Assembly: GCF_000454545.1 (NCBI RefSeq)
Contig: NZ_CM002139.1
Coordinates: forward strand, 3,422,317 to 3,486,316
Direction of reading: 5' to 3'
Source of the DNA: Xanthomonas cassavae CFBP 4642
Lineage (GTDB): Bacteria; Pseudomonadota; Gammaproteobacteria; Xanthomonadales; Xanthomonadaceae
DNA: 64,000 nucleotides
Numbering within the stretch: position 1 is the first letter of the stretch; each line of letters begins with the position of its first letter. Positions 1 to 9,243 of the stretch are shown here, one piece after another. Both the position numbers and the translations under genes were made by a program. The notes under the pieces are model-generated. The model was not told where the DNA came from, made no database searches, and was given only the letters and a program-made list of their open reading frames with translations.

Positions 1-2
1 CT

Positions 3-1634
3 ACTGCGCGCGGCAACGCACACCGTGCAGGGTGGCCGGCCACCGGCTGGAGTGGCGCATCCGCCCCGACCGCCTGGCAGAGCGCGCTGCTCGATCCGCA
101 GGGCGCAGCCGCTGCACCACCGGCTGCCGTGACCAATGGTGCAGTGGCCGGCTCACCGGCACTGGCCGATGCCGCTCAGGCGCTCGGTGGCCTGATGTCC
201 TCGGCACGCCAGGCACAGGTCGCCGGCAACGCCCACCGGGGCGCCGCACCGGGCAGCCTGGTGCAGGCCGCCGCGGCACAGCCCGCCACGTCGCCCGCTG
301 CGGCGGCCTCGGCTGCCGTGCCCAAGGCCGCGCTCGGCGAGGCACTGGCCAGCCTGCAAGGCGCCTTGCGCGCGCAGGCAAACCCGGCTTCGCAAGCCAG
401 CGGTATCGATGCGGTCCAGCGTCGGGTGCTGGAGGTGCTGCGTGCCCAACATGGGCCTACCGCGGCGCTGTCGCCGCAGGACACCGACACCTTCGACCTG
501 CTCGGCCTGCTGTATGCGCAGATGCAACGCGAGGTCCGCGAGCACACCCCGGCGCAGGCGCTGCTGGCCAAATTGCAGGTTCCGGTGGTGCGCGCCGCGC
601 TGGCCGACACGCATTTCTTCGTGCGCGACCAACACCCGGTGCGCGAGCTGCTCAACACCGTGGCCGAGTCCGGCGCGGTGTGGCTGGGCGAAGAGGACAT
701 CGACCCGCAGCTGCTGCACAAGCTGAGCAGCGCGGTCGACCGCATCGTCGACACCTACCAGGGTGACGAAGCGGTGTTTGCCGCCGCCAACGACGACATC
801 CAGGCCCATCTGCGCACGCTCAGCCGCAAGGCCGAGGTTGCCGAACGCCGGCATGTGGATGCCGCCCGCGGCAAGGAGCGGCTGGAATCGGCCAAGCAGC
901 AAGCCCAGGCCCGCATCGAGGAAGTGTGCGAAGGCAGCGCACCGCCACGGTTCGTGCAGTCGCTGCTGCGCCAGGCCTGGTCCGATGTGCTCACCCTCAC
1001 CCTGCTGCGCCAGGGCGAGCAGTCGCCCGAATGGGACGAACGCCAGGCCTTGACCGCGCGTATTGCCGAGGTCACCTGCCGCAGCAAGGGCGAGCCCATC
1101 GACACCGCGCTCGCCACCGACGTGGAAACCGCGCTGCTGCAGGTCGGCTACCACCACGACGAAGCGGCGGCGATCGCGCGCCGCCTGTCCACGCCCGGCG
1201 GCGAGGACGAACTCACTTCGCGCACCGAGCTCACCGCCAAGCTCAAGGCACGTGCACGGCTGGGCGACCAGGGCGAGGGCGCAGCGCGCACGCCGGCAAC
1301 GGCGCCGCGCACGCCGGCGGAAGAGGAGTACTACACGCAGCTGCGCAGCCTGCCGTTCGGTACCTGGTTCGAATTCACCATCAACCAGCAGGGCGACCTG
1401 CGCCGGCAGCGGCTGTCCTGGTACAGCCCGATGACCGACCACGCGCTGTTCGTCAATCACCGCGGGCAGAAGGTGGGCGACCACTCGCTCGACGGCCTGG
1501 CACGGCTGATGGCCAGTGGTCAGGCGCGGCTGCTGGTGGAAGAAAAATCGCGGCTGATCGATCGCGCCTGGCACGCCACCGTGCGGACCCTGCGCAGCCT
1601 GGCCGGCCACTCCCCCGCAGAGGCTAGCCCATGA
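3..1634 (+). CDS. DUF1631 family protein, 5' end outside the window
   Basis: The reading frame is open from the left edge to a TGA at 1632-1634, so the true start lies upstream and only the last ~543 residues are seen. The protein is Ala/Gln/Arg rich and largely helical. Its C-terminal part carries the DUF1631-like block around PFGTWFEF and LSWYSPMTDHALFVN, followed by a helical tail. Function is unknown; the family is typical of gamma-proteobacteria. Its stop overlaps the ATG of the PilZ gene (ATGA), so the two are very likely co-transcribed and translationally coupled, which suggests a link to c-di-GMP signalling. That link is inference only. Confidence 0.8.
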   Translation, partial: TARGNAHRAGWPATGWSGASAPTAWQSALLDPQGAAAAPPAAVTNGAVAGSPALADAAQALGGLMSSARQAQVAGNAHRGAAPGSLVQAAAAQPATSPAAAASAAVPKAALGEALASLQGALRAQANPASQASGIDAVQRRVLEVLRAQHGPTAALSPQDTDTFDLLGLLYAQMQREVREHTPAQALLAKLQVPVVRAALADTHFFVRDQHPVRELLNTVAESGAVWLGEEDIDPQLLHKLSSAVDRIVDTYQGDEAVFAAANDDIQAHLRTLSRKAEVAERRHVDAARGKERLESAKQQAQARIEEVCEGSAPPRFVQSLLRQAWSDVLTLTLLRQGEQSPEWDERQALTARIAEVTCRSKGEPIDTALATDVETALLQVGYHHDEAAAIARRLSTPGGEDELTSRTELTAKLKARARLGDQGEGAARTPATAPRTPAEEEYYTQLRSLPFGTWFEFTINQQGDLRRQRLSWYSPMTDHALFVNHRGQKVGDHSLDGLARLMASGQARLLVEEKSRLIDRAWHATVRTLRSLAGHSPAEASP

Positions 1635-1978
1635 TCCAGGACACCCGCCGCGCGCCGCGCCGCCAACCCAGCGACCTGGTGCCGGTCATCGACATGCTCA
1701 GCGAGGCGCAGATCGGCCGCGTCGGCAACGTGTCCGAAACCGGCATGCTGGTGTTGGCCTCGGTTCCGCTGCACGACGACGCCTTGTACCAGCTGCGCTT
1801 CAGCCTGCCCGAGCGGATTGGCCGCGCCACCGAGATCGATGTCGGCGTGCACCTGCTGTGGTCGGACGCGGCGCACGCGCCCGGCCAGGCCTGGGCCGGC
1901 TTCCGGTTCCTGAGCATGTCCGAGCCGCATCGCCTGCGCCTGCGCGCCTGGATCGCCGAAGAACACATGGTGGGCTGA
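1631..1978 (+). CDS. PilZ domain protein
   Basis: A 115-residue single-domain protein. It shows the two c-di-GMP-binding signatures of the PilZ family: an RxxxR motif in RRAPRR (residues 6-11) and a D/N-x-S-x-x-G motif as NVSETG (residues 33-38). It is therefore expected to bind cyclic di-GMP and to act as a cytosolic receptor that alters a partner protein, perhaps the DUF1631 protein whose stop codon it overlaps by 4 bases. The partner and the output are not visible in the sequence. Confidence 0.88.
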   Translation: MIQDTRRAPRRQPSDLVPVIDMLSEAQIGRVGNVSETGMLVLASVPLHDDALYQLRFSLPERIGRATEIDVGVHLLWSDAAHAPGQAWAGFRFLSMSEPHRLRLRAWIAEEHMVG

Positions 1979-2039
1979 CCGCGTCACCGGGTTTGCGGCA
2001 AAATCGCGTTCTGCCTTTGCATCGCCGATCGAGTCCCGC

Positions 2040-3365
2040 ATGCCCCAGCCGTCCCTCAGCCGCCTGTATTCCGACCACCTGCGCACGCTCACCACGCGCG
2101 CCGATCAGGCGCTGCAGCGCGGCGGCTTCGATCATCTGGTGGTGCCCAGCGGCAACCTGCATTATCAGGTGTTCGACGACCGCGATTACCCGTATGCGGT
2201 GAATCCGCAGTTCAAGGCCTGGGTGCCGCTGACGCGGGTGCCCAACAGCTGGCTGGTCTATACGCCAGGCCAGCGCCCGACGGTGATCTTCCATCAGCCG
2301 CTCGATTACTGGCACGTGGTGCCCGACGCACCGAGCGGCTGGTGGGTGGAGCACTGCGATATCCACATCATCCGCACACCCGAGCAGGCGCTGACGCTGC
2401 TGCCCGCGCGCAGCGAACGCTGCGCCATCCTGGGCGAGGCGCACAGCGCGCTCGGCGCCTACGTGCCGAACACCCCGCAGCCGGTGCTCGATTGCCTGGA
2501 GTATCAGCGCGCCTTCAAGACGCCGTACGAACTGGCGCTGATGCGCATCGCCCAGCAACTGGCCGTGCGCGGCCACCGCGCCGCCGAGGCCGCATTTCGC
2601 GCCGGCCAGAGCGAATTCGGCATCCACATGGCGTACTGCGCCGCGGTGGGCCAGGATGCCAGCGAGCTGCCCTACGGCAACATCGTCGCGCTCAACGAAC
2701 ACGGCGCGGTGCTGCACTACACCGAGCTGGGCCAGCAACCGCCGCAACCGCTGCGCAGCTTTCTGATCGATGCCGGCGCCTCGGCCTATGGCTATGCCAG
2801 CGACATCACCCGCACCTACGCCGCCGATACCGGCAGCGAGTTCCAGGCGCTGATCGAGGCAGTGGACGCCGCGCAGGTGCGCATGGGCCAGAGCGTGCGT
2901 GCCGGCGTGGACTACAAGCAGCTGCATGTGGACGCGCATCTGGCATTGATGGGCATCCTCAAGGAGTTCGGCATCCTCACCGTCTCGCCCGAGGCTGCTT
3001 TAGCCACCGGCGTCAGCGCCGCATTCTTCCCGCACGGCCTGGGTCACCTGATCGGCCTGCAGGTGCACGATGTGGCGGGGTTTGCCGCCAGTGACCAGGG
3101 CGGACGCATCGAGCGGCCGGCAGGCCATCCGTATCTGCGCCTGACCCGCGTGCTGGAACCGGGCATGGTGGTGACCATCGAGCCGGGCGTATATTTCATC
3201 GATATGCTGCTGCAGGAAGTCAAACGCAATGGCCACGCCGCCAGCATCGACTGGCAGCGCGTGGAACAGTTCACGCCCTATGGCGGCATCCGCATCGAAG
3301 ACGAAGTGGTGTGTACCGATGACGCGCCGGAAAACCTGACCCGCCCGGTCTTTGCCGCCGCATGA
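2040..3365 (+). CDS. pepQ: Xaa-Pro dipeptidase (M24 family)
   Basis: This 441-residue enzyme has an N-terminal creatinase-like domain and a C-terminal pita-bread M24 metallopeptidase domain. The five metal ligands can be read: two Asp in LIDAGASAYGYASDITRTY, His in PHGLGHLIGLQVHD, Glu in TIEPGVYF and Glu in GGIRIEDEV. It should cleave dipeptides with C-terminal proline in the cytosol. The start follows a 61-bp gap after the PilZ gene. A second M24 enzyme (PepP) lies 0.7 kb away on the other strand; the two families often serve together in recycling proline peptides. Confidence 0.93.
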   Translation: MPQPSLSRLYSDHLRTLTTRADQALQRGGFDHLVVPSGNLHYQVFDDRDYPYAVNPQFKAWVPLTRVPNSWLVYTPGQRPTVIFHQPLDYWHVVPDAPSGWWVEHCDIHIIRTPEQALTLLPARSERCAILGEAHSALGAYVPNTPQPVLDCLEYQRAFKTPYELALMRIAQQLAVRGHRAAEAAFRAGQSEFGIHMAYCAAVGQDASELPYGNIVALNEHGAVLHYTELGQQPPQPLRSFLIDAGASAYGYASDITRTYAADTGSEFQALIEAVDAAQVRMGQSVRAGVDYKQLHVDAHLALMGILKEFGILTVSPEAALATGVSAAFFPHGLGHLIGLQVHDVAGFAASDQGGRIERPAGHPYLRLTRVLEPGMVVTIEPGVYFIDMLLQEVKRNGHAASIDWQRVEQFTPYGGIRIEDEVVCTDDAPENLTRPVFAAA

Positions 3366-3393
3366 CCGGCCCTGTGCCACACGGAGCATTCCC

Positions 3394-3792
3394 ATGAACG
3401 ACCCACGTCAGGCCTCGCATCCAGATCATCCGATGTATCAGCAGATCGAACGCGGCGTGCACGCGATCGACGCCGCGCACGGACGCGCCCCCGATCAGGC
3501 CAGCGCGCGGCTCACCGCCGCGCTGTTGCCGCTGGCCAAGGAGAACGGCTTGTCGCGCGTGGATCACGTGCTGATGAGTGAGGCGAACAGCACCGGCGTG
3601 CATGGCGGCGAGCATGTGTTCGTGGTGCAGGGCGAGCCAACCAACCCGGTGCATCTGCGCGCGCACATGAAGACCGAGCAGGCCCTGAGCACACCCGAAG
3701 CGCAGTCGTTCGAGCGTACCCGCCAACTCACCGGCCCCGGCGAGCAGGCACAGCAGCCAGAGCGCAGCCAGACGCCGCAGCTGGGGCAGTAG
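3394..3792 (+). CDS. Stand-alone XVIPCD-like protein (type IV secretion effector tail domain)
   Basis: A 132-residue protein. The start is ATG 3394, behind a GGAG at 3383; an in-frame start 42 bases upstream overlaps pepQ and has no ribosome site. Nearly the whole length resembles the XVIPCD (Xanthomonadales VirD4-interacting protein conserved domain) that forms the C-terminus of antibacterial X-T4SS effectors. It opens with an HPDHPMYQQ-like segment, then GRAPDQAS, the GLSRVDHVLMSE block, GGEHVFVVQGE, and a Gln-rich tail. No toxin domain is attached, and no immunity or VirB/VirD4 gene is nearby. It may be a remnant of an effector, a chaperone-like competitor, or a small secreted protein. The family call rests on motif recognition and was not tested by a profile search. 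Confidence 0.78.
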   Translation: MNDPRQASHPDHPMYQQIERGVHAIDAAHGRAPDQASARLTAALLPLAKENGLSRVDHVLMSEANSTGVHGGEHVFVVQGEPTNPVHLRAHMKTEQALSTPEAQSFERTRQLTGPGEQAQQPERSQTPQLGQ

Positions 3793-4094
3793 CCCGCGCA
3801 AGGCGCCGCAGCTGGCGCCGCACTGATCGCGGCGAACAGCAAAGATGGGCAGGCGAGGCGCGGCATCCACGCGTCCGCATCGCACCCAGCGGCGCGTGCA
3901 TCGGGGCGGCGTGCGCACTTGCCGACCACAGGCGCCCTGCCCCCCCGATGTGGCAGCGGTATCGGGTCTGGGCGCCGGCCATCTCCGCTGGATTCACTGG
4001 GAGGCAAGTCGGCGGTCGCCGTCGGCGGCGAACGGTACGCGCCCCGCACGCCATCACCGCGACCCAGGCACGCTGACCGCACCGGACCAACCGC
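3793..4094. other. Intergenic, no gene seen
   Basis: This space lies between two converging genes (the XVIPCD gene and pepP). Open frames exist on both strands, but they are Arg/Pro/Ala-rich products of the high GC content, with no ribosome site or domain. No clear terminator hairpin with a T-run was found. Confidence 0.5.
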
Positions 4095-5426
4095 TCAGGC
4101 GCCGGCGGCGGCCATCTCCGCCTCGATCTCATCGGCGCTGCGCGCCAAGGCATCGGTCAGCACGCGGTGGCCGTCGGCGGTGATCAGCACGTTGTCTTCG
4201 GTGCGGATGCCGATGCCGCGCCACCTGGCATTCACCGAGGTGTCGTCGGCGGACACATAGAGCCCCGGTTCGATGGTGAACACCATGCCCGGTTCGAGCA
4301 GCCGCGACTCGCCCGCCAGCTTGTAGTCGCCGACATCGTGCACGTCCAGGCCCAGCCAGTGACCGGTCTTGTGCCGGTAGAACCGCGTGTAATGGCCTTC
4401 GGCGATGATGCGCTCCAGCTTGCCCGTGAGCAGGCCCAGGCGCAGCAGGCCTTCGGTCAGGATCTCCACCGCGGCCAGATGCCCCGCCTCGTAGGCCACG
4501 CCGGGACGCGCCTGCGCCAGCGCAGCGGCCTGCGCGGCACCGACCAGATCGTGCAGTGCACGCTGCGCCGGGGTGAAGCGGCCATTGACCGGAAAGGTGC
4601 GGGTGATGTCGGCAGCATAGCCGCGGTACTCGGCGCCGGCATCGATCAGCACCAGCTCGCCGTCGCGGCTGCGTGCAGCATTGGCGCGGTAGTGCAGCAC
4701 GCAGGCATTGCTGCCGGTGCCGACGATGCTGCCATACGCCGGCCACGCATCGGCGGCGCGAAACTCGCGCTCGACCTCGGCCTGCAACGCGTATTCGTGC
4801 ACGCCCGGGCGCGCCAGCCGCATCGCTGCACGATGCGCGCGCACGCTGATGTCGGCCGCCTGCTGCATCAACGCGATCTCGTCGCGCGACTTGAACAGGC
4901 GCTGCTCGTGCAACAGGTGTCCCAGCTCCAGGAATTCGTGCGGCGGCTGCGCGCCGTGGCGCACCTGCTCGCGCACGCGCTTGAGCCAGCCGATCAGCTT
5001 GAGGTCGAAATCGACGTCGCGGCCGAAGTGGTAGTACACACGGCTACGGCCTTCGAGCAGGCCCGGCAGGATCTCGTCCACATCGTCGATGGGATAGGCA
5101 TCGTCCATGCCGTAGCGCTCCACCGCGCCTTCCTGTCCTTCGCGCGGGCCGTCCCAGGCTTCGCGCTCGGCATCGCGCTCGCGGCAGAACAGGATCGCCT
5201 CGCCATGTTTGCGGCCGGGCACCAGCACCAGCACCGCTTCGGGCTCGGGAAACCCGCTCAGGTACCAGAAGTCCGAATCCTGTCGATACGGGTAATGGGT
5301 GTCGTGGCTGCGCACGCGCTCGGGCGCGGCCGGCAGGATCAGGATGGCGTGCTCGCCGGCCATCTGCATCAGCTGCTTGCGCCGGCGCGCATATTCGGCC
5401 GCGCCGATCCCGGTGAGCTTTTTCAT
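4095..5426 (-). CDS. pepP: Xaa-Pro aminopeptidase (M24B)
   Basis: A 443-residue enzyme with an N-terminal aminopeptidase-P domain (SHDTHYPYRQDSDFWYLSGF) and a C-terminal M24 domain. Metal ligands are visible: Asp in VLIDAGAEYRGYAADITRTF, His in TGHWLGLDVHDVGDY, Glu in FTIEPGLYV and Glu in GIRTEDNVLI. It removes N-terminal residues that precede proline. The length matches the E. coli enzyme. It starts 10 bases after the stop of ygfB and forms an operon with it, the same ygfB-pepP order as in many gamma-proteobacteria. Confidence 0.95.
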   Translation of the reverse strand: MKKLTGIGAAEYARRRKQLMQMAGEHAILILPAAPERVRSHDTHYPYRQDSDFWYLSGFPEPEAVLVLVPGRKHGEAILFCRERDAEREAWDGPREGQEGAVERYGMDDAYPIDDVDEILPGLLEGRSRVYYHFGRDVDFDLKLIGWLKRVREQVRHGAQPPHEFLELGHLLHEQRLFKSRDEIALMQQAADISVRAHRAAMRLARPGVHEYALQAEVEREFRAADAWPAYGSIVGTGSNACVLHYRANAARSRDGELVLIDAGAEYRGYAADITRTFPVNGRFTPAQRALHDLVGAAQAAALAQARPGVAYEAGHLAAVEILTEGLLRLGLLTGKLERIIAEGHYTRFYRHKTGHWLGLDVHDVGDYKLAGESRLLEPGMVFTIEPGLYVSADDTSVNARWRGIGIRTEDNVLITADGHRVLTDALARSADEIEAEMAAAGA

Positions 5427-5436
5427 AGCGCGACGA

Positions 5437-5979
5437 TCAGTTCAGACGTTGGCGGAAACGCGGCCCCATCACGCAGTCGCCATGCAGCAACAGCACCGCC
5501 ACGCGCACGAATTCCTCGATCTCGGCCAGCGCGGTATCGTCTTCCTCGCCGGCATCGAAATCCTCGCTGGATGCCTGCGCCAGACGCGCCAGGTCCTGCA
5601 ACGCCTCCTCGCCTTCCTCGGTCAGCGCCGGGCGCTGTTGCGCGGCCAGCCCGAAGCCGCCCAGGAACGCACGGCACCAGTCGAACAAGGCATCGGTGCG
5701 TGCCGGCAGCGGGGCCCCGTCTTCAACCAGCAGCAGTTCGAAGGCGAAGTCGCGATCTTCCAGCTGCGCCACCGTGGCCTGCCGCAGCTGATCCAGCGCG
5801 CCGCCCTGCTTTGGCGCCACCTGGGAGGGTTCGGCAAGGATGCGTGCCAGCCAGTCGGCGCTGTCGGCACCGCCGCCAGACAGCCACCCGCACAGCCCGC
5901 CATGCAGTTCCGCCGCAGAGGACGCCAGCGCGAGCTGGCGGCTTTCGGTTTGCACAGCGGTCACGTCAGGCAGATCCAT
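5437..5979 (-). CDS. ygfB: YgfB / UPF0149 family protein
   Basis: This 180-residue acidic helical protein has the UPF0149 signatures: an N-terminal [17 protein letters not shown] and a C-terminal [14 protein letters not shown]. In Pseudomonas a member of this family modulates gene expression through an antiterminator; no such partner is seen here, so the local role is open. It is the first gene of a ygfB-pepP pair and is divergent from the TIGR02449-zapA unit, an arrangement conserved in gamma-proteobacteria. Confidence 0.92.
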   Translation of the reverse strand: MDLPDVTAVQTESRQLALASSAAELHGGLCGWLSGGGADSADWLARILAEPSQVAPKQGGALDQLRQATVAQLEDRDFAFELLLVEDGAPLPARTDALFDWCRAFLGGFGLAAQQRPALTEEGEEALQDLARLAQASSEDFDAGEEDDTALAEIEEFVRVAVLLLHGDCVMGPRFRQRLN

Positions 5980-6217
5980 CGAGTCATCCAGTTAAGAGCA
6001 GTAAGGAGCCCACGCACGCTGGGCGATGTGACTTCCCAGTGTACCAAGGTGCCCTCCCCTTCCGCCGCCATCACGTGGTTCCATGCAGCGTTCCACGCCC
6101 ACCGCGCCAGGCCGGGACCGCGTGACGCCAGGCCTTGGCAGGCTTGCGCTTGCGGGGTACCGCCGGCGGTCAATCGAGCGCTTGACCGCCGCGCGCACGC
6201 CCCCCTATCGTGAGTGC

Positions 6218-6439
6218 ATGGACAACCCCGCCGCCCTCGCCCAGATCCGCGCACTTGCCGCTCGCGTGGAGGCGTTGGTCGAGCGTACTCAACGATTGAC
6301 CGACGAAAACCGCAGCCTGCGACACCAGCAGGAGCAGCTGATCGGCGAGCGTTCGCAGTTGCTGACCAAGAACGAGCAGGCGCGCTCGCGCGTGGAAGCG
6401 ATGATCACGCGGTTGAAGTCATTGGAGCAGCACACGTGA
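6218..6439 (+). CDS. TIGR02449 family small coiled-coil protein
   Basis: A 73-residue protein starting at ATG 6218; the longer open frame upstream has no start support. It is one long predicted coiled coil with heptads through LAARVEALVERTQRLTDENR and LRHQQEQLIGERSQLL. The TIGR02449 family is found next to zapA and looks ZapB-like, so a role in the divisome is plausible by context. Its stop TGA overlaps the GTG start of zapA by 3 bases, which implies translational coupling. Confidence 0.85.
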   Translation: MDNPAALAQIRALAARVEALVERTQRLTDENRSLRHQQEQLIGERSQLLTKNEQARSRVEAMITRLKSLEQHT

Positions 6440-6735
6440 GCAACAACGAACCGGTCAGCGTGCGTATTCTGGATCGTGAATACACGGTGGGCGTCACCGC
6501 CGAAGAACGCGAGAGCCTGACTGCCGCTGCGCGCCTGCTGGATCTGCGCATGCGCGAGATCCGCGGCAGCAACCGCATGGCTGCGGTGGACCGCGTCGCG
6601 GTGCTGGCGGCGCTCAACCTGGCGCATGAGTTGCAGCAACTGCGCGACCAGCAGGCGCTGTACGACCGTGAATTGGCGACCACGCTGGACACCTTGAATC
6701 GCCGCCTGGACAGCGTGGCCGACACGTCGCGTTGA
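6436..6735 (+). CDS. zapA: Cell division protein ZapA
   Basis: This 99-residue protein starts with GTG 6436, which overlaps the preceding stop in a GTGA. The N-terminal beta-hairpin segment VSVRILDREYTVGV and the helix with EERESLTAAARLLDLRMREI are typical of ZapA, and a C-terminal coiled coil follows. ZapA binds FtsZ, bundles protofilaments and stabilises the Z ring at midcell. The gene sits just upstream of 6S RNA and the 5-formyl-THF cyclo-ligase gene, the classical zapA-ssrS-ygfA order. Confidence 0.93.
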   Translation: MSNNEPVSVRILDREYTVGVTAEERESLTAAARLLDLRMREIRGSNRMAAVDRVAVLAALNLAHELQQLRDQQALYDRELATTLDTLNRRLDSVADTSR

Positions 6736-6818
6736 GGCGCACGTCGCACTGTCGTCGCAAAGATGAACTTTCGAACGCGCGCATCGACCAATGGGCTAGC
6801 CATCGCGCGTCAGAGGTC

Positions 6819-6824
6819 TATACT
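6819..6824 (+). promoter_or_regulatory. -10 box of the 6S RNA promoter
   Basis: TATACT lies 6 bases before the inferred 5' end of 6S RNA at 6831. A convincing -35 box at the right distance is not obvious. Confidence 0.6.
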
Positions 6825-6830
6825 TCGCTT

Positions 6831-7015
6831 GCGTTCTCTGCTGTAAACGACAGCGTGCAAAACATTCGCCTTGTCCCTTAATTACGACTACGGGGGCGCG
6901 ACGAAGCCGGGTGTGCAAGTCCGCCTTGTAGCGGGAAGCCCGATGGCCTCACAACGTCCCCACTTGAACCCCGGGTTCAAGGTCGTTTCGCCCGCATCGT
7001 CACGGCGGAGAATGC
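6831..7015 (+). ncRNA. ssrS: 6S RNA
   Basis: A 185-nt RNA is inferred between zapA and the cyclo-ligase gene, the conserved 6S locus. The terminal closing stem can be read directly: 6831-6840 (GCGTTCTCTG) pairs with 7006-7015 (CGGAGAATGC), with only G-U wobbles. The interior is a long imperfect rod with a large central bulge, including the pairing of GAACCCCGGGTTC near 6966. 6S RNA mimics an open promoter and binds the sigma-70 holoenzyme, mainly in stationary phase. The ends are inferred from pairing and from the -10 box. Confidence 0.88.
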
Positions 7016-7026
7016 AAATCTGAAAC

Positions 7027-7052
7027 GGCGCCTTTGGGCGTCGCTTCTTTTT
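7027..7052 (+). terminator. Intrinsic terminator downstream of 6S RNA
   Basis: The stem GGCGCC (7027-7032) pairs with GGCGTC (7037-7042) around a TTTG loop and is followed by a T-rich run to 7052. It lies 12 bases after the inferred 6S RNA end. The next ~270 bases up to 7324 hold no recognisable gene. Confidence 0.65.
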
Positions 7053-7324
7053 GTGCGTCCGCCATTTGTCTATTTGTATGTCCATTGCCTGCCGCTGAGG
7101 CGGGCGCATGGCCTTTGGCACGACCGCGTTCATGAGCACCCACGCATGACCCCGGGTAAGCGATGCAATGACATGACGTGCCACAAGAGCGATCCGCAAC
7201 GACGACACATGCGACAACGCAGCGTGCAGCAGGTGCGGCACACATCGCGCCGATCCGGCCGCGCCGCTAGGCAGGTGGAGGCCTGCCACCGACACTACGG
7301 CTCCCACACCGCTGCGAGACACCG

Positions 7325-7911
7325 ATGACCGAGAATCGAGAGGCGTTGCGCCAACAGTTGCGCGCGCAGCGGCGCAGCATGCCGGCCGCGCAGCGCCTGG
7401 CCGCTGCCGATGCCTTGGCGGAGCGCTTGCTGGCGCTGCCGTTTGCGCCGCAAACCGGCGCGGTGGCGGGGTACTGGGCGATGGATGGCGAGATCGCGCT
7501 GCATCGCTGGCAACTCAGCTTGCCGGCGAGCCTGCGCTATTGCCTGCCGATGCTGGACGGGCGCGTGCTGCGCTTTGCGCCATGGCGGCCGGGCCAGGGG
7601 CTGGTCAGCAACCGCTACGGAATCCCGGAGCCGGATGTGGCCCGCGCCGACACCCTGGCACCGGAGGATATGGCCTTGGTGATCACCCCGCTCACCGGCT
7701 TTGACGCGGGCTGTCGGCGGCTGGGCATGGGGGGCGGCTGGTATGATCGCAGCTTCGCGTTCCGGCATCGCCAGGCGCCGCCGCCCTGGCTGGTCGGCGT
7801 CGGCTTCGCCGCGCAACAGGTGCCTGCGCTGCCGACCGAACCCTGGGACGTGGCGGTGGATGCCATCTGCACCGAACACGCCACTCTCCTGAACGACGAC
7901 GCCGTTTCCGT

Positions 7912-7915
<4 letters not shown>
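7325..7915 (+). CDS. 5-formyltetrahydrofolate cyclo-ligase
   Basis: A 196-residue cytosolic enzyme that converts 5-formyl-THF to 5,10-methenyl-THF with ATP. It shows the family landmarks: an N-terminal basic helix (REALRQQLRAQRR), the CLPMLDG strand, ITPLTGFDAGCRRLGMGGGW with the glycine-rich loop, then YDRS. It is the ygfA homologue found downstream of 6S RNA in many proteobacteria. Its stop overlaps the ATG of the EVE-domain gene (ATGA), so the two are coupled. Confidence 0.93.
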
Positions 7916-8382
<467 letters not shown>

Positions 8383-8443
8383 CCGGGAACAGAGCGTCGG
8401 GATTTGAGATTTGCACATCCCGCCTCAGCCCAGCCGCTCTTGC

Positions 8444-8576
8444 GATTCCCGATTCCCGATTCCCGATTCCCGATTCCCGATTCCCGATTCCCGATTCCCG
8501 ATTCCCGATTCCCGATTCCCGATTCCTGATTCCTGATTCCTGATTCCTGATTCCTGATTCCTGATTCCCGATTCCC
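8444..8576. repeat. 7-bp tandem array, 19 units of GATTCCC/T
   Basis: Reading on the plus strand, 11 units of GATTCCC (8444-8520) are followed by 6 of GATTCCT (8521-8562) and 2 of GATTCCC (8563-8576). The whole is 133 bp with no interruption. It ends 19 bases before the rpiA start, so it occupies the rpiA leader. The left flank GCTCTTGC runs straight into the first unit and also occurs at the inverted repeat near 26.5 kb. Confidence 0.97.
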
Positions 8577-8595
8577 CAATCCCGAGCCCTTGCCC

Positions 8596-9243
8596 ATGTC
8601 CGAAGCAAAACGCCTGGCCGCCGAGAAGGCGATCGATTACGTGGAAGACGGCATGATCGTTGGCGTGGGTACCGGCTCGACGGTGGCCTACTTCATCGAT
8701 GCGCTGGGCCGCATCGGCCATCGCATCAAGGGCGCGGTGTCCAGCTCCGAACAGAGCACCGCACGGCTGCGCCAGCATGGCATCGAGGTGCTGGACCTCA
8801 ACCACACCGGCAATCTGTCGCTGTATGTGGATGGCGCCGACGAGTGCGACCCAAACCGTTGCCTGATCAAGGGCGGCGGCGCGGCGCTGACGCGCGAGAA
8901 GATCATCGCCGAGGCCAGCGAGCGCTTCATCTGCATTGTCGACCCGAGCAAGCAGGTGCCGGTACTGGGCAAGTTCCCGCTGCCGGTGGAAGTGATTCCG
9001 ATGGCGCGCAGCCTGGTGGCCCGCCAGATCCTGGCGTCGACCGGCGGCCAGCCGGTGTGGCGCGACGGCGTGGTCACCGATAACGGCAACGTGGTGCTGG
9101 ATGTGCACAACCTGCAGATCACCGACCCGGTGGCGCTGGAGCGCAGCTTGAACCAGATCCCTGGCGTGGTCTGCGTGGGTTTGTTCGCGCGCCGCCCGGC
9201 CGATGTGGTGATCGTCGGTGGCGAGCCGCCGCGCGTGCTCTGA
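8596..9243 (+). CDS. rpiA: Ribose-5-phosphate isomerase A
   Basis: A 215-residue enzyme of the pentose phosphate pathway interconverting ribose 5-phosphate and ribulose 5-phosphate. Motifs are [11 protein letters not shown] (phosphate loop), [10 protein letters not shown] with the catalytic Asp, and [13 protein letters not shown] with the catalytic Lys/Glu. ATG 8596 was chosen; a TTG two codons upstream is in frame. No strong ribosome site is visible because the 7-bp array occupies the leader, so array length could affect expression (inference). Confidence 0.95.
   Translation: MSEAKRLAAEKAIDYVEDGMIVGVGTGSTVAYFIDALGRIGHRIKGAVSSSEQSTARLRQHGIEVLDLNHTGNLSLYVDGADECDPNRCLIKGGGAALTREKIIAEASERFICIVDPSKQVPVLGKFPLPVEVIPMARSLVARQILASTGGQPVWRDGVVTDNGNVVLDVHNLQITDPVALERSLNQIPGVVCVGLFARRPADVVIVGGEPPRVL

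Noticed and set aside
153..1610. A 485-residue minus-strand frame opposite the DUF1631 gene
   Set aside because: Composition is typical of an antisense shadow; the plus strand has the known family.
4167..6125. A 652-residue plus-strand frame opposite pepP and ygfB
   Set aside because: Covers two well-identified minus-strand genes and has no domain of its own.
8444..8576. CRISPR array
   Set aside because: Units are 7 bp with no spacers, so it is a simple tandem array.
8425..8608. Minus-strand frames reading GIGNRESGIGNRES-type repeats
   Set aside because: They are only the translation of the 7-bp DNA array; length would change with copy number, and no start or domain supports a protein.
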